From assembly GCF_000429605.1 (NCBI RefSeq), contig NZ_AUCE01000011.1, forward strand, positions 1 through 64,000: DNA of 64,000 bases. Reading direction: 5' to 3'. This DNA comes from Azonexus hydrophilus DSM 23864 (GTDB taxonomy: Bacteria; Pseudomonadota; Gammaproteobacteria; Burkholderiales; Rhodocyclaceae). The stretch's first letter is position 1. Each line of letters starts with the position of its first letter. The position numbers were made by a program, and so were the translations under genes. This document shows positions 41,735 to 50,442 of the stretch, one piece after another. The notes under the pieces are model-generated. The model worked only from the letters and a program-made list of their open reading frames with translations, ran no database searches and was not told the DNA's origin.

Positions 41735-42184
41735 ATGGCCGAGCAACATTCTTCCAAAAGCATCATGTGGGCGATCATCATCGTCGCCGCAGTCCTGATC
41801 GCGATCATCTATCCGCTGACCAACAAGTCCTTCGAATCTGCCGCGAACAACAACGCTGGCGCTGACGAAGCCGAACTGCGCATCCAGCCGGTTGCCCGTT
41901 TCCAACTGGCCAAGGCTGAAGTCGCCGAAGCTGGCGGCGCGCCGAAGGATGGCCCGACCGTGTACAACAGCGTCTGCGGCGCCTGCCACAACACCGGCGC
42001 TGCCGGCGCACCGAAGATCGACGCCAAGGGTGACTGGACTGCCCGCCTCGGCGCCGGCAATGCCGCCCTCTACGCTTCCGTGATCAACGGCAAGGGCGCG
42101 ATGCCGCCGAAGGGTGGTGCGGCCAAGCTGTCCGAGGACGAAATCAAGGGTGCCGTCGATTACATCCTGAGCAAGGTCAAGTAA
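41735..42184 (+). CDS. Membrane-anchored cytochrome c5-like protein
   Basis: A 149-residue monoheme c-type cytochrome. An uncleaved N-terminal helix (residues about 10-27) anchors it in the inner membrane, with the heme domain in the periplasm. The heme motif is C81-G-A-C-H85 and the axial Met is probably M123 in GAMPPKGG. The pattern resembles cytochrome c5 family carriers of betaproteobacteria, which pass electrons between the bc1 complex and terminal oxidases. It is monocistronic: own promoter, own terminator. Confidence 0.92.
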   Translation: MAEQHSSKSIMWAIIIVAAVLIAIIYPLTNKSFESAANNNAGADEAELRIQPVARFQLAKAEVAEAGGAPKDGPTVYNSVCGACHNTGAAGAPKIDAKGDWTARLGAGNAALYASVINGKGAMPPKGGAAKLSEDEIKGAVDYILSKVK

Positions 42185-42208
42185 GCCGCAAGACCAGCAA
42201 TTTCGAAA

Positions 42209-42233
42209 AAGGGAGGCCACAGCCTCCCTTTTT
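42209..42233. terminator. Bidirectional terminator between the cytochrome gene and rep
   Basis: AAGGGAGGC and GCCTCCCTT form a nine-base stem with a four-base loop, with T runs on both strands. It can terminate the cytochrome transcript on plus and the rep transcript on minus, whose stop codon lies at its edge. Confidence 0.88.
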
Positions 42234-44221
42234 CATTTCTTGGCGGCCAGCAAGGCCTTCATCGCGTCGAGGCGGGCGCTGCCGGTCGCCCTGTCGGGTA
42301 TCGCCGCCTGCTTGCCACCGGAAAACCTCACGTCTTCCTGGCCCATCTCGGCGATGAAGCGCGACGGCTCGCAGGGAATCATTTCACGCGCCTGTTTGCG
42401 CTTCTCGCAGTAACTGATGTGCAGCGAGCGCTGGGCGCGCGTGATGCCGACGTACATCAGCCGACGCTCTTCCTGCAGTTTGGCCGGGTCCAGCGACTCG
42501 CGGTGGGGCAGGATGCCTTCCTCGACGCCGACCAGGAAGACATGCTTGTACTCCAGCCCCTTGGCGGCATGCAGCGTCGATAGCTGAACGGCGTCGACCT
42601 CGTCGCTGTTCTGCTTTTCCAGCATGTTGATCAGGGCGATGCTCTGCACCAGGTCGATCAGCGTCTTGCCGTCTTCCTCGCCCTTCTTGTTGATCCACTC
42701 GGCGAATTCGCCGACATTGGCCCAGCGCGATTGCGCCGTGCGCTGCTCTTCGGTGTCGTAGAGATAGGTCTCGTAATCGATCGCCTTGAGCAGGTCGGGC
42801 AGTACCTGCTGCGCCGGCTCGCGGCTTGCCCGCGCCTGCATGCGGTTGATGAACTGGCAGAATTCGAGCAGGGGTTCGAGTTGCCGGGCCTGCACGCGGT
42901 GGGCAAAGCCTTCCTCGAAGGCCGCATGAAACAGCGAAACGTGGCGCTCGCCGGCGTATTGTCCGAGCACCTGCAGGGTCGCCGCGCCGATGCCGCGCCG
43001 GGGCGTGGTCGCCGCACGAATGAAGGCCGGATCGTCGTCCTCGTTGGACAGCAGGCGCAGATAGCTGGTCAGATCCTTGATTTCGGCCTTGTCGAAGAAG
43101 GATTGGCCGCCGGACAGCAGATAGGGAATCTTCTGGTTGCGCAGTTGCGTTTCGAGCAGGCGGGCCTGGTGATTCGAGCGGTAGAGGATGGCGTAGTCGC
43201 GGAATTTGCCGCGATGCTCGAAGCGATGGGCCTGCAGCTTCATGACCACGCTCTCGGCCTCGGCCTCATTATCCTTGCTGGCAGTGACGTAGATTGGGTC
43301 GCCGTGACCGAGTTCCGACCACAGGGTCTTGTCGAACAGTTTCTCGTTGTGCGAGATGACGTTGTTGGCGGCCTTCAGGATACGGACGGTCGAGCGGTAA
43401 TTCTGCTCGAGCTTGATCACCTTGAGCGCCGGGAATTCGTTGGGCAGTTTCTTCAGGTTGTCGATGTCGGCGCCGCGCCAGCCGTAGATCGCCTGGTCGT
43501 CGTCGCCCACCGCGGTGAATTGGGCGCGGACGCCGGTCAGCAGCTTGAGCAACTGGTACTGGCAGGCATTGGTGTCCTGGTATTCATCGACCAGCAGGTA
43601 GCGCAGGCGGTTCTGCCACTTCTCGGCGATCTGCGGATGCTCGCTGAACAGTTTGACCGGCAGGCCGATCAGATCGTCGAAATCGACCGCCTGGTAGGCT
43701 TTCAGCGTCGCCTCGTAGCTCAGGTAGGCAGCGGCGGCGAGCGCTTCGTGCTCGTTGGCGACGAGGAGGCGGGCGGCCTCGGGCGTGATCAGCGCATTCT
43801 TCCAGTTGGAAATGATCGACTGCAGCCGGCGCAGCGTCGCCTTGTCCACCGTCTTGGCGCAATCGCCGATGATGCCGGCGCAATCGGCGGAATCAAAAAT
43901 GGAAAAGCGCGGCTTGTAGCCGAGCGCCTTCGCTTCCTCGCGCAGGATGCGCACGCCCAGCGAGTGAAAGGTCGAAATCTGCAATTCGTTGGCGATCGAC
44001 GACGACATCAGCTTGCCGACGCGCTCCTGCATTTCCTTCGCCGCCTTGTTGGTGAAGGTGATGGCGGCAATGTTGCGCGGCTGGAAGCCGCAGTCCTGGA
44101 CCAGGTAGGCGATTTTCTGCGTGATCACGCGCGTCTTGCCCGAACCGGCGCCGGCGAGGACAAGCAGGGGACCGTCGAGGTAATGGATCGCTTCGCGTTG
44201 CTGGGGATTGAGGCCGGACAT
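42233..44221 (-). CDS. rep: ATP-dependent DNA helicase Rep
   Basis: A 662-residue superfamily 1A helicase closer to Rep than UvrD: it begins MSGLNPQQREAIHYLDGP, with Walker A LAGAGSGKTRVIT, then FTNKAAKEMQERV, LLVDEYQDTN, QAIYGWRGAD, QNYRSTVRIL, and STLHAAKGLEYKHVFLVG. It is a 3'-5' helicase that clears protein blocks ahead of replication forks. Start 44221 is the family start; the longer in-frame form has no support. Length matches E. coli Rep (673). Confidence 0.95.
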   Translation of the reverse strand: MSGLNPQQREAIHYLDGPLLVLAGAGSGKTRVITQKIAYLVQDCGFQPRNIAAITFTNKAAKEMQERVGKLMSSSIANELQISTFHSLGVRILREEAKALGYKPRFSIFDSADCAGIIGDCAKTVDKATLRRLQSIISNWKNALITPEAARLLVANEHEALAAAAYLSYEATLKAYQAVDFDDLIGLPVKLFSEHPQIAEKWQNRLRYLLVDEYQDTNACQYQLLKLLTGVRAQFTAVGDDDQAIYGWRGADIDNLKKLPNEFPALKVIKLEQNYRSTVRILKAANNVISHNEKLFDKTLWSELGHGDPIYVTASKDNEAEAESVVMKLQAHRFEHRGKFRDYAILYRSNHQARLLETQLRNQKIPYLLSGGQSFFDKAEIKDLTSYLRLLSNEDDDPAFIRAATTPRRGIGAATLQVLGQYAGERHVSLFHAAFEEGFAHRVQARQLEPLLEFCQFINRMQARASREPAQQVLPDLLKAIDYETYLYDTEEQRTAQSRWANVGEFAEWINKKGEEDGKTLIDLVQSIALINMLEKQNSDEVDAVQLSTLHAAKGLEYKHVFLVGVEEGILPHRESLDPAKLQEERRLMYVGITRAQRSLHISYCEKRKQAREMIPCEPSRFIAEMGQEDVRFSGGKQAAIPDRATGSARLDAMKALLAAKK

Positions 44222-44325
44222 GGCGCCAGGACTCCTGGTACGGGATGACAAGGGGTCGAAGTCGTGCCGGACAGGCAAGCTTCGACGCGGCTGCGCATTT
44301 TACCGCATGCACCGGCAGGGCCGGC

Positions 44326-44643
44326 TCAGACCGTCTCGTCGATTTTTCCCGGACGCTTGCCGCGGGTGTTCATGTTCAGCAGCAACAGGCCCAGCGGACC
44401 CAGGCCAGCCAGTTGCCCGGCCAGTCTTTCCGCGTCCTGACGACGCCGTTCGACGCCCTGATAGGGACCGACACTGCGCGGATCAACCTCGGCCATGTCC
44501 TGCTGCAGGGAGCGTTCGCGGTCGTTGCTGGCACCTTCCATCGCCTCGACCCGGCGGACTGCATGCGCCTGGGCCAGCAATGCCCGTTCCGCCGCTTCCG
44601 GCGAATGGCGCTGCGTGGTCGAAATCAGGCGTGAGGTTTTCAT
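44326..44643 (-). CDS. Small hypothetical protein, unknown
   Basis: A 105-residue protein I do not recognise. The N-terminal two thirds are charged and helical (SPEAAERALLAQAHAVRRVEAMEG), and the C-terminus has a short hydrophobic stretch (LAGLGPLGLLLLNMN) before a basic tail. It has a strong ribosome site, AGGAG, lying in the loop of a 7-bp hairpin just before the ATG. It sits 104 bp downstream of rep's start on the same strand and 60 bp after the DUF4197 gene. Real gene likely. Confidence 0.62.
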   Translation of the reverse strand: MKTSRLISTTQRHSPEAAERALLAQAHAVRRVEAMEGASNDRERSLQQDMAEVDPRSVGPYQGVERRRQDAERLAGQLAGLGPLGLLLLNMNTRGKRPGKIDETV

Positions 44644-44664
44644 GATCGGGCTCCTGACCCGATC
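44644..44664 (-). promoter_or_regulatory. Hairpin sequestering the ribosome site of the small gene
   Basis: On the minus strand GATCGGG and CCCGATC form a perfect 7-bp stem directly before the ATG at 44643. The 7-base loop TCAGGAG contains the Shine-Dalgarno. A GGA in a hairpin loop is the classical site for CsrA/RsmA. Confidence 0.6.
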
Positions 44665-44703
44665 TACGGCATCCTGGCCGGAAACTTGAATCTCGACAGC
44701 AAC

Positions 44704-45393
44704 TTAGAGTGCGCCAAACACCTTCTTCAGGATCGCGCTGCCCGCCGCGACCGGGTTGGCGCGCAGTTTGCGTTCTTCTTCGGCGATCATCAGGAAGAGA
44801 CCATCCATGGCCTTCTGCGTGACGTAGTTGTCGATATCGGCGTCCTTCTTGTCGACCAGGCCGAAACTCGCCGCCTTGCCGGCGAACTTGTTGTACTGGT
44901 CGGCCAGCTGCAGCTTGCTGGTCGCCGACTTGACGATCGGCAGGAACTTGACCGCCAGTTGCTCGCTCGACGAGCGGCGGAAATATTCGGTCACGCTGTC
45001 GTCACCGCCGGTCAGGATGGCCTTGGCGTCCTGCAGGGTCATCCGCTTGATGGAATCGGAGAGGATGGGCATGGCCTGGGCCACGGCATTTTCTGCGGCG
45101 TGGTTCATGGTCTCGACCAGTTGGTCGGCCTGCTTGCCCATGCCGAACATGCGCAGCCCGGATTCGGCCTTTTCCAGGTAGCCCGGCAGGGGAATCTTGA
45201 CCTTGCTGTTGGCCAGAAAACCATTTTTCTGGCCCAGCGAGCCAACCGCATACTCGGCCCCCTTGGCCAGCGCCTGACGCACCCCGGTACCGGCATCGGC
45301 ATTGGAAATGCTGTCGAGGCCGGCGGCCTGCACCAGCCCGGTCGACAGGAAAAAACCGAGTGCAAAGGCAAGACGGCGAACGATGGGGGACAT
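44704..45393 (-). CDS. DUF4197 secreted protein
   Basis: A 229-residue protein. The N-terminal 23 residues are a signal peptide (RRLAFALGFFLSTGLVQA). The mature part is DUF4197: GVRQALAKGAEYAVGSLGQKNGFLANSKVKIPLP, then TEYFRRSSSEQLAVKFLPIVK and YVTQKAMDGLFLMIAEEERKLRANP. It is expected in the periplasm or outer membrane. Function unknown. It lies 17 bp downstream of pilU, so it may share the pilTU transcript. Confidence 0.9.
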   Translation of the reverse strand: MSPIVRRLAFALGFFLSTGLVQAAGLDSISNADAGTGVRQALAKGAEYAVGSLGQKNGFLANSKVKIPLPGYLEKAESGLRMFGMGKQADQLVETMNHAAENAVAQAMPILSDSIKRMTLQDAKAILTGGDDSVTEYFRRSSSEQLAVKFLPIVKSATSKLQLADQYNKFAGKAASFGLVDKKDADIDNYVTQKAMDGLFLMIAEEERKLRANPVAAGSAILKKVFGAL

Positions 45394-45410
45394 GATGAAT
45401 CTCCAGCAGG

Positions 45411-46547
45411 TCAGACGATATCGAGATGCCCGATGCCCTGGGTCAGGTCGCGATCCTTGGATTCCTTGCCGTGCAACTTGATCTGGAGGCGCAGGTCGTT
45501 GAGCGAGTCGGCGTTGCGCAGGGCATCCTCGTAGCTGATCTTGCCGGCGTCGTAGAGGTCGAACAAGGCCTGGTCGAAGGTCTGCATGCCGAGTTCGCGC
45601 GACTTCTTCATGATTTCCTTGATCTCCTGGACCTCGCCGCGGAAGATCAGGTCGGAAATCAGCGGCGAGTTGAGCATCACCTCGACCGCGGCAACCCGGC
45701 CTTTGCCGTCCTTCTTCGGCAGCAGGCGCTGCGAAACCATTGCCCGCACATTCAGCGACAGGTCCATCAGCAGTTGCTGACGGCGCTCTTCGGGGAAGAA
45801 GTTGATGATCCGGTCGATCGCCTGGTTGGTGCTGTTGGCGTGCAGTGTCGCCAGCGCCAGATGGCCGGTCTCGGCGAAGGCGATGGCGTAGTCCATGGTG
45901 TCGCGGTCGCGGATTTCGCCCATCAGGATGACGTCCGGCGCCTGGCGCAGGGTGTTCTTCAGCGCCGGGCCCCAGTCGTCGGTATCCACGCCGACTTCGC
46001 GCTGGGTGACGATGCAGTTCTTGTGCTCATGCACGTATTCGATCGGGTCCTCGATCGTGATGATGTGGCCGTAGCTGTTCTCGTTGCGGTAATCGACCAA
46101 CGCCGCCAACGAGGTCGTCTTGCCGGTACCGGTACCGCCGACAAAGATGATCAGGCCGCGCTTGGTCATCGCCAGGTCCTTGACCACCGCTGGCAGGCCA
46201 AGATCGTCCAAGGTCGGGATGGTCATGTTGATGGTCCGGCAGACAACCGCGACGCGCCCCTGCTGAACCAGCGCATTGACGCGGAAACGGCCGATGCCGG
46301 TCGGCGAGATGGCGAAGTTGCATTCGCGCGTCGACTCGAATTCGGCGGCCTGCCGGTCGTTCATGATCGAACGGGCGAGTTCGGCCGTGTGCTGCGATGT
46401 CAGCACCTGGTTGGAGACCGGCGTGATCTTGCCGTCGATCTTGATGGCCGGCGGAAAGCCGGAGGTGATGAACAAGTCCGAACCACGCTTCTGCGCCATC
46501 AGGCGCAGAAGATCGTGCATGAATTTCATTGCCTGATCGCGTTCCAT
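45411..46547 (-). CDS. pilU: Type IV pilus retraction ATPase PilU
   Basis: A 378-residue hexameric ATPase that assists PilT in retracting type IV pili. The N-terminal PAS-like domain carries RGSDLFITSGFPPAIKIDGK. Walker A is GGTGTGKTTSLAALVDYRN. The Walker B region is DVILMGEIRDRDTMDYA. The His box is in LATLHANSTNQA. The C-terminal tail is longer than in PilT, as expected for PilU. It follows pilT by 27 bp. Confidence 0.95.
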   Translation of the reverse strand: MERDQAMKFMHDLLRLMAQKRGSDLFITSGFPPAIKIDGKITPVSNQVLTSQHTAELARSIMNDRQAAEFESTRECNFAISPTGIGRFRVNALVQQGRVAVVCRTINMTIPTLDDLGLPAVVKDLAMTKRGLIIFVGGTGTGKTTSLAALVDYRNENSYGHIITIEDPIEYVHEHKNCIVTQREVGVDTDDWGPALKNTLRQAPDVILMGEIRDRDTMDYAIAFAETGHLALATLHANSTNQAIDRIINFFPEERRQQLLMDLSLNVRAMVSQRLLPKKDGKGRVAAVEVMLNSPLISDLIFRGEVQEIKEIMKKSRELGMQTFDQALFDLYDAGKISYEDALRNADSLNDLRLQIKLHGKESKDRDLTQGIGHLDIV

Positions 46548-46574
46548 TTATTCCCCCGAATCAACTGGCCGGCA

Positions 46575-47618
46575 TCAGGCCGGGAAGGCGTCCTTGTTGG
46601 CGGCGCGCAGGCGTGCTTCGCCGCTGGCCACGACGTTGCGGCGGACCAGATCGATCAGACACTGGTCGAGCGTCTGCATGCCCTGGGCCTGACCGGTCTG
46701 GATCGCCGAATACATCTGTGCGACCTTGTTCTCGCGGATCAGGTTGCGGATCGCCGGCGTGCCGATCATGATCTCGTGGGCTGCTACGCGGCCTTGACCG
46801 TCCTTGGTCTTGAGCAGGGTCTGCGAGATGACGGCACGCAGCGATTCGGACAGCATGGCGCGGACCATTTCCTTTTCGTCAGCGGGGAAGACGTCGACCA
46901 CCCGGTCGATGGTCTTGGCGGCCGACGAGGTATGCAAGGTGCCGAACACCAGGTGGCCGGTCTCGGCCGCAGTCAGCGCCAAGCGGATGGTTTCCAGGTC
47001 GCGCAATTCGCCGACCAGGATCACATCCGGGTCTTCACGCAGCGCCGAACGCAAGGCGTTCGAGAAAGACAGGGTCTGCGGACCGACTTCGCGCTGGTTG
47101 ATCAGGCACTTCTTCGACTCATGGACGAATTCGATCGGGTCCTCGATGGTCAGGATGTGCGCGTAGTCGTTTTCATTGACGTGGTTGACCATCGCCGCCA
47201 GCGTCGTCGACTTGCCGGAACCGGTCGGGCCGGTGACCAGCACGATGCCGCGCGGATACTCGGAAATATCCTTGAATATCTTCGGGCAGTTCAGCTCTTC
47301 CAGCGTCAGCACCTTGGTCGGAATCGTCCGGAAGACGGCGGCGGCACCGCGTTGCTGGTTGAAGGCGTTAACCCGGAAGCGGGCCAGGTTGGGAATCTCG
47401 AAGGAGAAATCGCATTCCAGCGTTTCCTCGAAAATCTTGCGCTGGCTGTCGTTCATGATGTCGTACACCATGCCGTGCACGTCCTTGTGCTCCATCGGCG
47501 GCAGGTTGATGCGGCGCACGTCACCATGGACGCGAATCATCGGCGGCAAGCCGGACGACAGGTGAAGGTCGGATGCCTTGTTCTTGACGCTGAAGGCCAG
47601 CAGTTCGGTGATGTCCAT
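46575..47618 (-). CDS. pilT: Type IV pilus twitching motility ATPase PilT
   Basis: A 347-residue retraction motor. It starts MDITELLAFSVKNKASDLHLSSG. Walker A is GPTGSGKSTTLAAMV, the Walker B region ILVGELRDLETIRLAL, the His box FGTLHTSSAAKTIDR, and the AIRNLIRENK motif is close to its usual form. It powers pilus retraction for twitching, surface sensing and DNA uptake (ComEA is in the window too). ATG 47618 is the family start and AAGGA precedes it. Confidence 0.96.
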   Translation of the reverse strand: MDITELLAFSVKNKASDLHLSSGLPPMIRVHGDVRRINLPPMEHKDVHGMVYDIMNDSQRKIFEETLECDFSFEIPNLARFRVNAFNQQRGAAAVFRTIPTKVLTLEELNCPKIFKDISEYPRGIVLVTGPTGSGKSTTLAAMVNHVNENDYAHILTIEDPIEFVHESKKCLINQREVGPQTLSFSNALRSALREDPDVILVGELRDLETIRLALTAAETGHLVFGTLHTSSAAKTIDRVVDVFPADEKEMVRAMLSESLRAVISQTLLKTKDGQGRVAAHEIMIGTPAIRNLIRENKVAQMYSAIQTGQAQGMQTLDQCLIDLVRRNVVASGEARLRAANKDAFPA

Positions 47619-47639
47619 GCGATTGGTCCTTGGAGCCCG

Positions 47640-47667
47640 TGTATACTTGGTCGATCGAAATTGCCAA
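47640..47667 (-). promoter_or_regulatory. Sigma-70-like promoter for pilT
   Basis: On the minus strand TTGGCA (47662-47667) and TATACA (47640-47645) are separated by 16 bases, with the -10 about 22 bases before the ATG. It lies in the 55-bp divergent gap with yggS. Confidence 0.55.
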
Positions 47668-47673
47668 TGGATT

Positions 47674-48366
47674 ATGAGCGCAATCGCCGACAACCTGCAA
47701 GCCGTACGAAACCGCATCGCACAAGCGGCGCGGGCGGCCGGGCGGCCGACGGACAGCATCAGCCTGCTGGCCGTCAGCAAGACCAAGCCGCTGGCCGACG
47801 TGCTGGCCGCGGCCGCCGCCGGACAAACCGACTTTGGCGAAAACTACGTCCAGGAGGGCGTGGACAAGCTTTTGGCGAGCGCCGCCGGCAATTCACTCAC
47901 CTGGCATTTCATCGGCCCCTTGCAGAGCAACAAGACGCGCCTGGTCGCCGAACATTTCGACTGGGTGCATTCGGTGGACCGGCTGAAGATTGCCGAACGC
48001 CTGTCGGCGCAGCGGCCATTGACGCTGCCGCCGCTCAATGTGTGTGTCCAGGTCAACGTCTCGGGCGAAGCCAGCAAGAGCGGTTGCGCGCCCGCCGAAG
48101 CGGCTGCCCTGTGCCAGGCGGTAGCCCGGCTGCCCGGCTTGCGCCTGCGCGGCCTGATGGCGATTCCCGAACCGACCGACGACATTGCCGCGCAACGCCT
48201 GCCGTTCCGGCAATTGCGCGGGATTTTCGAACAACTGCAGCGCACCGGCCTGGCGCTGGATACGCTGTCCATGGGCATGTCCCACGATCTTGAAGCAGCC
48301 ATTGCCGAAGGCGCCACCCTGGTGCGCATCGGCACGGCCATTTTTGGTGAAAGAAACTACGCATGA
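47674..48366 (+). CDS. yggS: PLP homeostasis protein YggS
   Basis: A 230-residue PLP-binding TIM-barrel protein (PLPBP) that buffers pyridoxal phosphate. The Schiff-base lysine is K36 in LLAVSKTKPL. Other landmarks: FGENYVQEGVDKL, WHFIGPLQSNKTR and LSMGMSHDLEAAI. Divergent from pilT and overlapping proC by 4 bp, the conserved pilT|yggS-proC-yggT order of proteobacteria. Start 47674 is the family start. Confidence 0.95.
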   Translation: MSAIADNLQAVRNRIAQAARAAGRPTDSISLLAVSKTKPLADVLAAAAAGQTDFGENYVQEGVDKLLASAAGNSLTWHFIGPLQSNKTRLVAEHFDWVHSVDRLKIAERLSAQRPLTLPPLNVCVQVNVSGEASKSGCAPAEAAALCQAVARLPGLRLRGLMAIPEPTDDIAAQRLPFRQLRGIFEQLQRTGLALDTLSMGMSHDLEAAIAEGATLVRIGTAIFGERNYA

Positions 48367-49178
48367 AGATTCTCTTCCTGGGCGGCGGCAACATGGCCAA
48401 CGCGCTGATCGGCGGCATGGTGAAGCAGGGCTTTGCCGCAGCCGACATCCACGTCATTGATCCGGGTGCCGATGCCCGAGCACGCCTGGCCGCCAGCTAC
48501 GGCGTCCATTGCCACGCCACTGCCGGCGATGCCCCCGACGCGCCCGACGTCCTCGTCCTTGCCGTCAAGCCGCAGCAGATGCGCGAAGCGGTGGCGCCAT
48601 TGGTCGGTCGTCTCGGCCAGGCCATCGTCGTCAGCATCGCCGCCGGCCTCGACATGAGCGCGCTGTCGCGCTGGCTCGGCGGCCACCGGCAGATCGTGCG
48701 CAGCATGCCGAATACGCCGGCCCTGATCGGTGCCGGCATCACCGGCCTGTGCGCACTGCCCGACGTCGACAGCGCCGGCAAGGCACTGGCCGAACGCGTC
48801 CTGCGCGCCGTCGGCAGCACCGTCTGGATCGACGATGAAGCGCAGATGGATGCCGTTACCGCCATTTCCGGCAGCGGCCCGGCCTATGTCTTCCTGTTCA
48901 TCGAAGCCCTGCAGCAGGCCGCCGCCGAACTCGGCTTCACGCCGGCCCAGGGTCGCCAGCTGGCCATCGAAACCGTTCAGGGTGCCGCCGCACTGGCCGC
49001 TGCCTCCGACGAACCGGCTTCGCTGCTGCGCGAGCGCGTCACCTCGAAGGGCGGCACCACCGAGGCGGCACTCAAGGTGATGCTCGAACGCGGCGTCAAG
49101 GATGGCATCGTCGCCGGTTGTCTGGCCGCTGAAACGCGTGGCCGCGAACTCGGCAAGCTGCTCGGAGGAGATGCGTGA
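48363..49178 (+). CDS. proC: Pyrroline-5-carboxylate reductase
   Basis: A 271-residue enzyme for the last step of proline synthesis, using NAD(P)H. The Rossmann motif is FLGGGNMANALIGG at the N-terminus. The C-terminal dimerisation domain has SGSGPAYVFLFIEAL and SKGGTTEAALKVML. Overlaps yggS by 4 bp and yggT by one base. Confidence 0.96.
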   Translation: MKILFLGGGNMANALIGGMVKQGFAAADIHVIDPGADARARLAASYGVHCHATAGDAPDAPDVLVLAVKPQQMREAVAPLVGRLGQAIVVSIAAGLDMSALSRWLGGHRQIVRSMPNTPALIGAGITGLCALPDVDSAGKALAERVLRAVGSTVWIDDEAQMDAVTAISGSGPAYVFLFIEALQQAAAELGFTPAQGRQLAIETVQGAAALAAASDEPASLLRERVTSKGGTTEAALKVMLERGVKDGIVAGCLAAETRGRELGKLLGGDA

Positions 49179-49711
49179 TGCAGGCTTTCTTTTTCCTGAT
49201 CAACGCGGTCGTCAGTTTTTTCTGCACCCTGTTGCTGCTGCGCTTCATCATGCAGATGGCGCGAGTGTCGTTCGCCGGACAACTCGGCGATTTCGTCGTC
49301 AAGCTCACCAACTGGGCGGTCAAGCCCCTGCGTCGCATCGTCCCCGGCGTCGGCGGCGTGGACTGGGCCAGCCTGGTGGCCGCGCTGTGGCTGCAACTGA
49401 TGTACGCCGGCCTGCTGTTGTCGGTGACGCCGGTCGAACTCAGCGCCGACGCCTTCGGCACCGTCCTGATGATCCTGATGCTGGCCATCCGCGGCCTGAT
49501 CCGCCTGGCCATCTACATCACCATCGGCGTCGTCATCCTGCAGGCGGTTCTGTCCTGGATCAACCCCTATTCGCCGATTGCCCCGACCGTCAATCAACTG
49601 GCGCGGCCGATCCTCGATCCAATCCGCCGTTTCGTCCCGCTGATCGCCGGCGTCGACCTGTCGCCGCTGGTCGTCATCCTGCTGCTGCAGGTCGTGCTGA
49701 TGATCGTCTGA
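49178..49711 (+). CDS. yggT: YggT family integral membrane protein
   Basis: A 177-residue protein with two copies of the YggT motif. Hydrophobic helices lie near residues 1-20, 60-85, 95-125 and 155-177, and the signature RPILDPIRRFVPLIAGVDLSPL is in the second copy. Family members affect osmotic shock resistance or cell-division and chromosome positioning, but no mechanism is fixed. GGAGGAG lies 7 bases before ATG 49178, which overlaps the proC stop. Confidence 0.92.
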   Translation: MQAFFFLINAVVSFFCTLLLLRFIMQMARVSFAGQLGDFVVKLTNWAVKPLRRIVPGVGGVDWASLVAALWLQLMYAGLLLSVTPVELSADAFGTVLMILMLAIRGLIRLAIYITIGVVILQAVLSWINPYSPIAPTVNQLARPILDPIRRFVPLIAGVDLSPLVVILLLQVVLMIV

Positions 49712-50001
49712 TGTCCGTCTGGTACCGCTTCGGCAAGGATGGCAGCGCGACGCTGACGCTGCACATCCAGCCGGGTGCCAAAAAAACCGAAGTCGCCGGC
49801 CTGCACGGCGAGGCACTGAAAATCCGCCTGGCGGCGCCACCAGTCGACGGCAAGGCCAATGATGCGCTGCTCCGTTTCGTGGCCGAGCAGCTTGACCTGC
49901 CCCGATCTGCGGTCACGCTCAAGAGCGGTCAGACCTCACGCCACAAGGTCGTGGAAATCTGCGGCAGCACCGAGGCCCGCATCGCCGCTTTCGCCGGCTG
50001 A
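49711..50001 (+). CDS. DUF167 (YggU) family protein
   Basis: A 96-residue protein: LTLHIQPGAKKTEVAGLHGEALKIRLAAPPVDGKAND is a textbook DUF167 signature, followed by KSGQTSRHKVVEI. Fold is known for the family, function is not. ATG 49711 overlaps the yggT stop by one base. It closes the yggS operon; an in-frame extension upstream shadows yggT. Confidence 0.93.
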   Translation: MSVWYRFGKDGSATLTLHIQPGAKKTEVAGLHGEALKIRLAAPPVDGKANDALLRFVAEQLDLPRSAVTLKSGQTSRHKVVEICGSTEARIAAFAG

Positions 50002-50025
50002 ACGGACCCCGGTACCGCCTGAAGG

Positions 50026-50301
50026 CTATTTCTTGGCCGGGCTGCTTGCCGCGCCGGTCGTCAATTCCGACCGCAGCTTGTCGATACTCTTCTTGCCGAA
50101 GCCTTTGACGTTCGTCAGATCGTCAACCGACTTGAACGGGCCGTTCTTGTCCCGGTGTTCGACAATCGCCCGCGCCTTGCCCGGGCCGATGCCCTTGACC
50201 GCGTCCAGTTCCGCCTCGGTCGCCGTATTGATATTGACGGCGGCCATCGCCATGCCGATGCCTGCCAGCATGCCGAACAACAGGGTGGTAATGCGTTTCA
50301 T
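50026..50301 (-). CDS. comEA: ComEA-like helix-hairpin-helix DNA-binding protein
   Basis: A 91-residue protein with a signal peptide (to about residue 20, AMAAVNINTA) and two helix-hairpin-helix motifs: VNINTATEAELDAVKGIGPGKARAIVEHR and DDLTNVKGFGKKSIDKLR. It is expected in the periplasm, where ComEA binds incoming DNA during transformation and ratchets it through the outer membrane. With pilT/pilU nearby this supports a DNA uptake capacity. It has its own promoter in the gap behind the pyrC' terminator. Confidence 0.92.
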   Translation of the reverse strand: MKRITTLLFGMLAGIGMAMAAVNINTATEAELDAVKGIGPGKARAIVEHRDKNGPFKSVDDLTNVKGFGKKSIDKLRSELTTGAASSPAKK

Positions 50302-50368
50302 CGATGCCTCCTCCTGAATATTCCTGATTGGTGAGATTGCACAGCGGCCTTCCGCTGCACCGGAATAT

Positions 50369-50398
50369 TCTATATGAATATGACAATGTATTCGTCAA
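50369..50398 (-). promoter_or_regulatory. Sigma-70-like promoter for comEA
   Basis: On the minus strand TTGACG (50393-50398) and TATAGA (50369-50374) are 18 bases apart. The -10 is about 67 bases before the comEA ATG. A 6-bp inverted repeat (CAGCGG/CCGCTG, about 50342-50357) lies in the leader. Confidence 0.55.
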
Positions 50399-50405
50399 CA
50401 AAATA

Positions 50406-50425
50406 AAGCGGCCTGATGGCCGCTT
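50406..50425 (-). terminator. Terminator of the pyrimidine operon
   Basis: AAGCGGCC-loop-GGCCGCTT is an 8-bp stem 18 bp past the pyrC' stop; on the minus strand it runs into TATTTTG. This separates the pyr operon from comEA. Confidence 0.75.
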
Positions 50426-50442
50426 CTTCTTGGGCTAGGGGA

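Noticed and set aside
45426..48293. 955-codon plus-strand open frame antisense to pilU and pilT
   Set aside because: It lacks domains and a start signal and only mirrors the codon bias of the two real minus-strand genes.
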